Assembly (NCBI GenBank): GCA_003447545.1
Contig: DLYX01000357.1
Location: 5,840 to 13,417 of the forward strand
Direction: 5' to 3'
Source of the DNA: Deltaproteobacteria bacterium
Lineage (GTDB): Bacteria; Desulfobacterota; Binatia; UBA12015
DNA length: 7,578 bases
The notes under the pieces were generated by a model, which did no database searches, was not told the origin of the DNA, and saw only the letters and a list, made by a program, of their open reading frames with translations. A program made the position numbers and the translations under genes. Below are positions 4,960 through 7,578 of this stretch, piece after piece; within the stretch, counting starts at the first letter, position 1, and each line of letters begins with the position of its first letter.

Positions 4960-7328
4960 GAATGAAGCAGTTTTTGCGCAGCATGATGCTCCTGGCGCTC
5001 GTCCTCGGCTTGGGCCTTGGGGGGCCGACAACGCTGATCGCCGCGGATCCGACGATCAGCGCGATTCGGATTCGCGGCAACGATCGCGTGGACGAACAGG
5101 CCATTCTGATTCATATGAAGATGGAGGCCGGCGACGTCTATACGCCGAAGGGGGCTGACGAAGATCTCCGAGCAGTCTGGGACCTGGGCTTCTTCAACGA
5201 CGTCCAGATTCATATCGACCCCACGCCGAACAAGCGTGGCCAGATTATCCTCACGCTGGAAGTAGTCGAACGACCGCTGATCGACGGGGTTTCGATCGAG
5301 GGCGATCACGACGTGGATGCAACCAAACTCGATCAGGCCCTCGGCGTTCGGGCACGAACGATTTACGACCCCGAAAAGGTGCGCAAGGGGATTGTCCGGG
5401 CGGACAAGCTGTTTGAAGAGGACGGCTATCTCGACGCTTCGATCAAGGCCCGATTGGACCCCGGCGAACAAAAGGGTGAAATCGAACTCGTCTACGTCAT
5501 CGATCAGGGTCAGCCCGTCCGAGTTTCGGATATTCGATTCGAAGGCAATGAGGAATTCAGCAGTCGTGAGCTTCGGGGCGTCATGGAAACCAAGGAGGCC
5601 TGGTTCCTCTCCTGGCTTCTTGATTCGGGCATGCTCAAGAATGAAATTCTCGACACGGATATGGAGCGTCTGAAGGCGTTCTATTACGACAGCGGATACG
5701 TCAATGTGCGAATCGATACCCCCGAGGTCGAGCGCAAGGATGATGGAATCGAAGTTCTGATTCGGATTTCCGAAGGCGAGCAATTCGAGTTCGGAGAGAT
5801 CCGCTTCTTTGGCGATACCAGCACCGAGCATCCGATGGAGGAGGCCGAGCTCTTCAAGGAGGTCGAGAGTCAGTCGGGCAAGACCTTTCGGGCAAGTTTC
5901 CTGCGCAAGGATGTCGAGTCCCTGACCGATTTCTTTGGTGACCAAGGGTACGCTTTTGCCAACGTGGAACCCGAGACGACCGTCCGCCCGGACGAACGGA
6001 AGGTGGACGTACGTTTCCGAATCGATCGCGGACGACCGGTGAAGATCGCACGCATCGACGTGACCGGTAACAGCAAAACACGGGACAAGGTCATTCGGCG
6101 GGAGCTCAAGGTCGGCGAGCAGGAGACCTTCTCGGCAACCAAGTTGAAAAAAAGTCAGGACGCACTCAACCGGACCGGGTTCTTCCAGAACGTCAATGTG
6201 ACGACACGGAAGTCCGACAGCGACGACGCAATCAACCTTCTCGTGGACGTGAAAGAGGGCTCGACGGGAACCTTCAGTGCGGGCGCCGGGTTCAGTTCGG
6301 ATGATCGGTTCTTGTTCAACGTTCGAGTTTCGGAGAACAACCTTTTCGGACGTGGTCTCCGCGTGGTGCTCAACGTCGATGTGGGCTCGATTCGGCGCAA
6401 TATCTACGTTTCGGCAACCGACCCATATTTTCTCGACACAAAGTTCCTGACCACCGCGACGGTGTTCGACTACCGACTGGAATTCCCGGACTTCTCACGT
6501 GAGGCTCTCGGGTTCTCGGTTCGGGCGCTCTATCCAATCGAGGCGCTCGGGATTACCCATATCGGGCCGATCTCCTTCGAAGACAGTCGCATCGGCTTCG
6601 AGTATCGATTGGAACAGGCCCGCATTTCGAATATTTCCCTTTTTGCGCCGCCGGATGTCTACGCATCGGGTGGTCGAGAGGTGATCAGCGCACTGGCACC
6701 TTCGTTCCTCCGCAACACTCTCAACCACGCGTTTGATCCGACCGAGGGCTCTTATCAGGACGTTTCTCTCGAATTTGCCGGCATTGGCGGGGATACGACG
6801 TACTTTCGAGCCGAAGCGCGAGCACGCTGGTTTATCCCGATTCTGGAAGTGGGTTCACTTGGCCCGCTCGTCTTCTCGTCCGGCGGCCGGATTGGCTGGG
6901 GCATTGGCGAGGCGGGCGTCTCGGGGCGTGAGATCCCTCTGATCGAGCGATATTTCCCGGGTGGGATCAACAGTGTACGTGGCTACCAGGTCCGTACACT
7001 CGGTCCGCGTGAGGAAGTCTTTGGTCCGCAGGGCCAATCTCTCGGCTACGAGCCCGTTGGCGGAACCAACCAGCTGATCGTCCAAAGCGAATTCATTATC
7101 CCCCTGGTGCCGCAGTTAGGCCTGCGCGGAGTGGTCTTTTTTGACATGGGCAACGCCTGGCTGCAAAAAGATGGGATTGATTTTGGGGATTTACGTTACT
7201 CCGTTGGAGGCGGGGTCCGTTGGCTCTCGCCTTTCGGACCGTTAAGGATTGAATTCGGCGTTCCGTTGAACCTCGGCGAGTTCGAGCAGAAAGAGGGGAT
7301 TCTCTTCTCTTTCGGAGCACCTTTATAA
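4956..7328 (+). CDS. bamA: BamA, outer-membrane beta-barrel assembly factor
   Basis: BamA is the essential Omp85-family core of the BAM complex, which folds and inserts beta-barrel proteins into the outer membrane. The 790-residue product has a Sec signal peptide (hydrophobic 11-22, likely cleavage after about residue 30, IAA|DP). Five POTRA domains follow, at about 33-104, 105-185, 188-273, 276-359 and 361-434, each with the usual G-(F/Y) or EGN/TGN core motifs. A C-terminal barrel runs from about 437 to 790. Barrel landmarks include ENNLFGRG (460-467), the strand-loop RYFPGGINSVRGY with the conserved VRG(F/Y) loop 6 motif at 674-677, FFDMGNAW (728-735) and RWLSPFGPLRIEFG (755-768). Five POTRAs plus a full barrel indicate BamA, not TamA. 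The last residue is Leu instead of the usual aromatic. The ATG overlaps the lolD stop; a second in-frame ATG lies at 4962. Confidence 0.97.
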   Translation: MRMKQFLRSMMLLALVLGLGLGGPTTLIAADPTISAIRIRGNDRVDEQAILIHMKMEAGDVYTPKGADEDLRAVWDLGFFNDVQIHIDPTPNKRGQIILTLEVVERPLIDGVSIEGDHDVDATKLDQALGVRARTIYDPEKVRKGIVRADKLFEEDGYLDASIKARLDPGEQKGEIELVYVIDQGQPVRVSDIRFEGNEEFSSRELRGVMETKEAWFLSWLLDSGMLKNEILDTDMERLKAFYYDSGYVNVRIDTPEVERKDDGIEVLIRISEGEQFEFGEIRFFGDTSTEHPMEEAELFKEVESQSGKTFRASFLRKDVESLTDFFGDQGYAFANVEPETTVRPDERKVDVRFRIDRGRPVKIARIDVTGNSKTRDKVIRRELKVGEQETFSATKLKKSQDALNRTGFFQNVNVTTRKSDSDDAINLLVDVKEGSTGTFSAGAGFSSDDRFLFNVRVSENNLFGRGLRVVLNVDVGSIRRNIYVSATDPYFLDTKFLTTATVFDYRLEFPDFSREALGFSVRALYPIEALGITHIGPISFEDSRIGFEYRLEQARISNISLFAPPDVYASGGREVISALAPSFLRNTLNHAFDPTEGSYQDVSLEFAGIGGDTTYFRAEARARWFIPILEVGSLGPLVFSSGGRIGWGIGEAGVSGREIPLIERYFPGGINSVRGYQVRTLGPREEVFGPQGQSLGYEPVGGTNQLIVQSEFIIPLVPQLGLRGVVFFDMGNAWLQKDGIDFGDLRYSVGGGVRWLSPFGPLRIEFGVPLNLGEFEQKEGILFSFGAPL

Positions 7329-7331
7329 CTT

Positions 7332-7338
7332 GGAAGGA
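7332..7338 (+). promoter_or_regulatory. Ribosome binding site of the ompH/skp gene
   Basis: GGAAGGA ends 10 nt before the ATG at 7349, within the 20-nt gap after bamA. It is the clearest Shine-Dalgarno in the window. The gap has no terminator, so this gene is probably cotranscribed with bamA. Confidence 0.6.
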
Positions 7339-7348
7339 TACGATCTAG

Positions 7349-7578
7349 ATGAAACTTACGCAGATGATTTTCGCTCTTCTCCTCGGTTTTTTCCTGGCAA
7401 ACCCGGGAACAGCATCGGCCGAAGGGAAAATTGCTTTCGTGAACTTGCAGCGTGCCGTTGAGGAGTCTGCGGCGGGGAAAGCGGCCCTCGCGGAGTTCCA
7501 GACCTACGTGGCGAACAAGCGCACGGAGATCGAGGCGGACCAGAAATCCCTCACCACGCTTCAGGAAGACATTGAGCG
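7349..7578 (+). CDS. skp: OmpH/Skp-family periplasmic chaperone (N-terminal part, cut by window edge)
   Basis: Skp (OmpH) is a trimeric periplasmic chaperone that holds unfolded outer-membrane proteins on their way to BAM. The first 76 codons are present. They encode a clear Sec signal peptide (residues 1-24, hydrophobic IFALLLGFFLA, cleavage likely after TASA). The mature start is EGKIAFVNLQRAVEESAAGK, which matches the family's beta-strand and first-helix pattern (I-A-x-V-N-x-Q-R-A). A charged helical stretch (about 47-76) begins one of the long coiled-coil tentacles. The end of the gene lies beyond the window. The position directly after bamA is a widely conserved arrangement and supports the call. 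The ATG at 7349 has a good Shine-Dalgarno, and the signal peptide begins right there. Confidence 0.93.
   Translation, partial: MKLTQMIFALLLGFFLANPGTASAEGKIAFVNLQRAVEESAAGKAALAEFQTYVANKRTEIEADQKSLTTLQEDIE

Noticed and set aside
1192..5945. Three long open frames on the - strand (1192-2787, 2914-4569, 4566-5945) that tile the lysS-lol-bamA genes almost end to end.
   Set aside because: Their translations have no recognisable domain and are rich in Arg, His and Gln, typical of the complement of GC-rich coding DNA. The + strand genes they oppose are unmistakable.
7141..7169. A perfect TTGACA at 7141-7146 inside bamA as an internal promoter for skp.
   Set aside because: The sequence 16-18 nt downstream (around CAAAAA) does not resemble a -10 box, and the bases encode the conserved FFDMGNAW segment.

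Overview
The window holds six protein genes of a GC-rich (roughly 60% by eye) Gram-negative bacterium. The genes are lysS, a lipoprotein-release permease, lolD, bamA and an OmpH/Skp-type chaperone on the + strand, with gspC-gspD of a type II secretion system diverging from them. The order lysS-lolC/E-lolD-bamA-ompH, together with the style of the GspC and BamA sequences, resembles the former Deltaproteobacteria and relatives (Desulfobacterota, Myxococcota or Binatota-like). This placement is inferred from resemblance only; no marker in the window settles the phylum.

Left side (1-1319, - strand): the first 154 codons of gspD (outer-membrane secretin, cut by the window edge) follow a complete gspC (inner-membrane T2SS subunit with a C-terminal PDZ domain). 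The two overlap by an ATGA stop/start. A divergent intergenic region (1320-1500) contains several short inverted repeats but no convincing promoter hexamers. The right side (1501-7578, + strand) is one tightly packed set of genes. It runs lysS (class II lysyl-tRNA synthetase), a LolC/LolE/LolF-family permease 9 nt later, lolD 6 nt later, bamA overlapping lolD by ATGA, and, after 20 nt, the first 76 codons of an ompH/skp gene that runs off the window.

Functionally the + strand genes make an outer-membrane assembly line. The Lol permease and LolD ATPase extract lipoproteins from the inner membrane, and BamA folds and inserts beta-barrel proteins. Skp/OmpH chaperones those proteins across the periplasm. 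LysS is a housekeeping enzyme placed first in the operon. The divergent gspCD pair belongs to another envelope machine whose secretin is itself an outer-membrane channel.

The region is a conserved core-genome neighbourhood. I see no mobile element, CRISPR array, tRNA, rRNA or defence gene, and nothing I would call a previously undescribed system. The points most worth a second look are the possible RNA structures in the lysS leader, the run of GTG start codons, the apparent single-permease Lol system and the unusual C-terminal residue of BamA.
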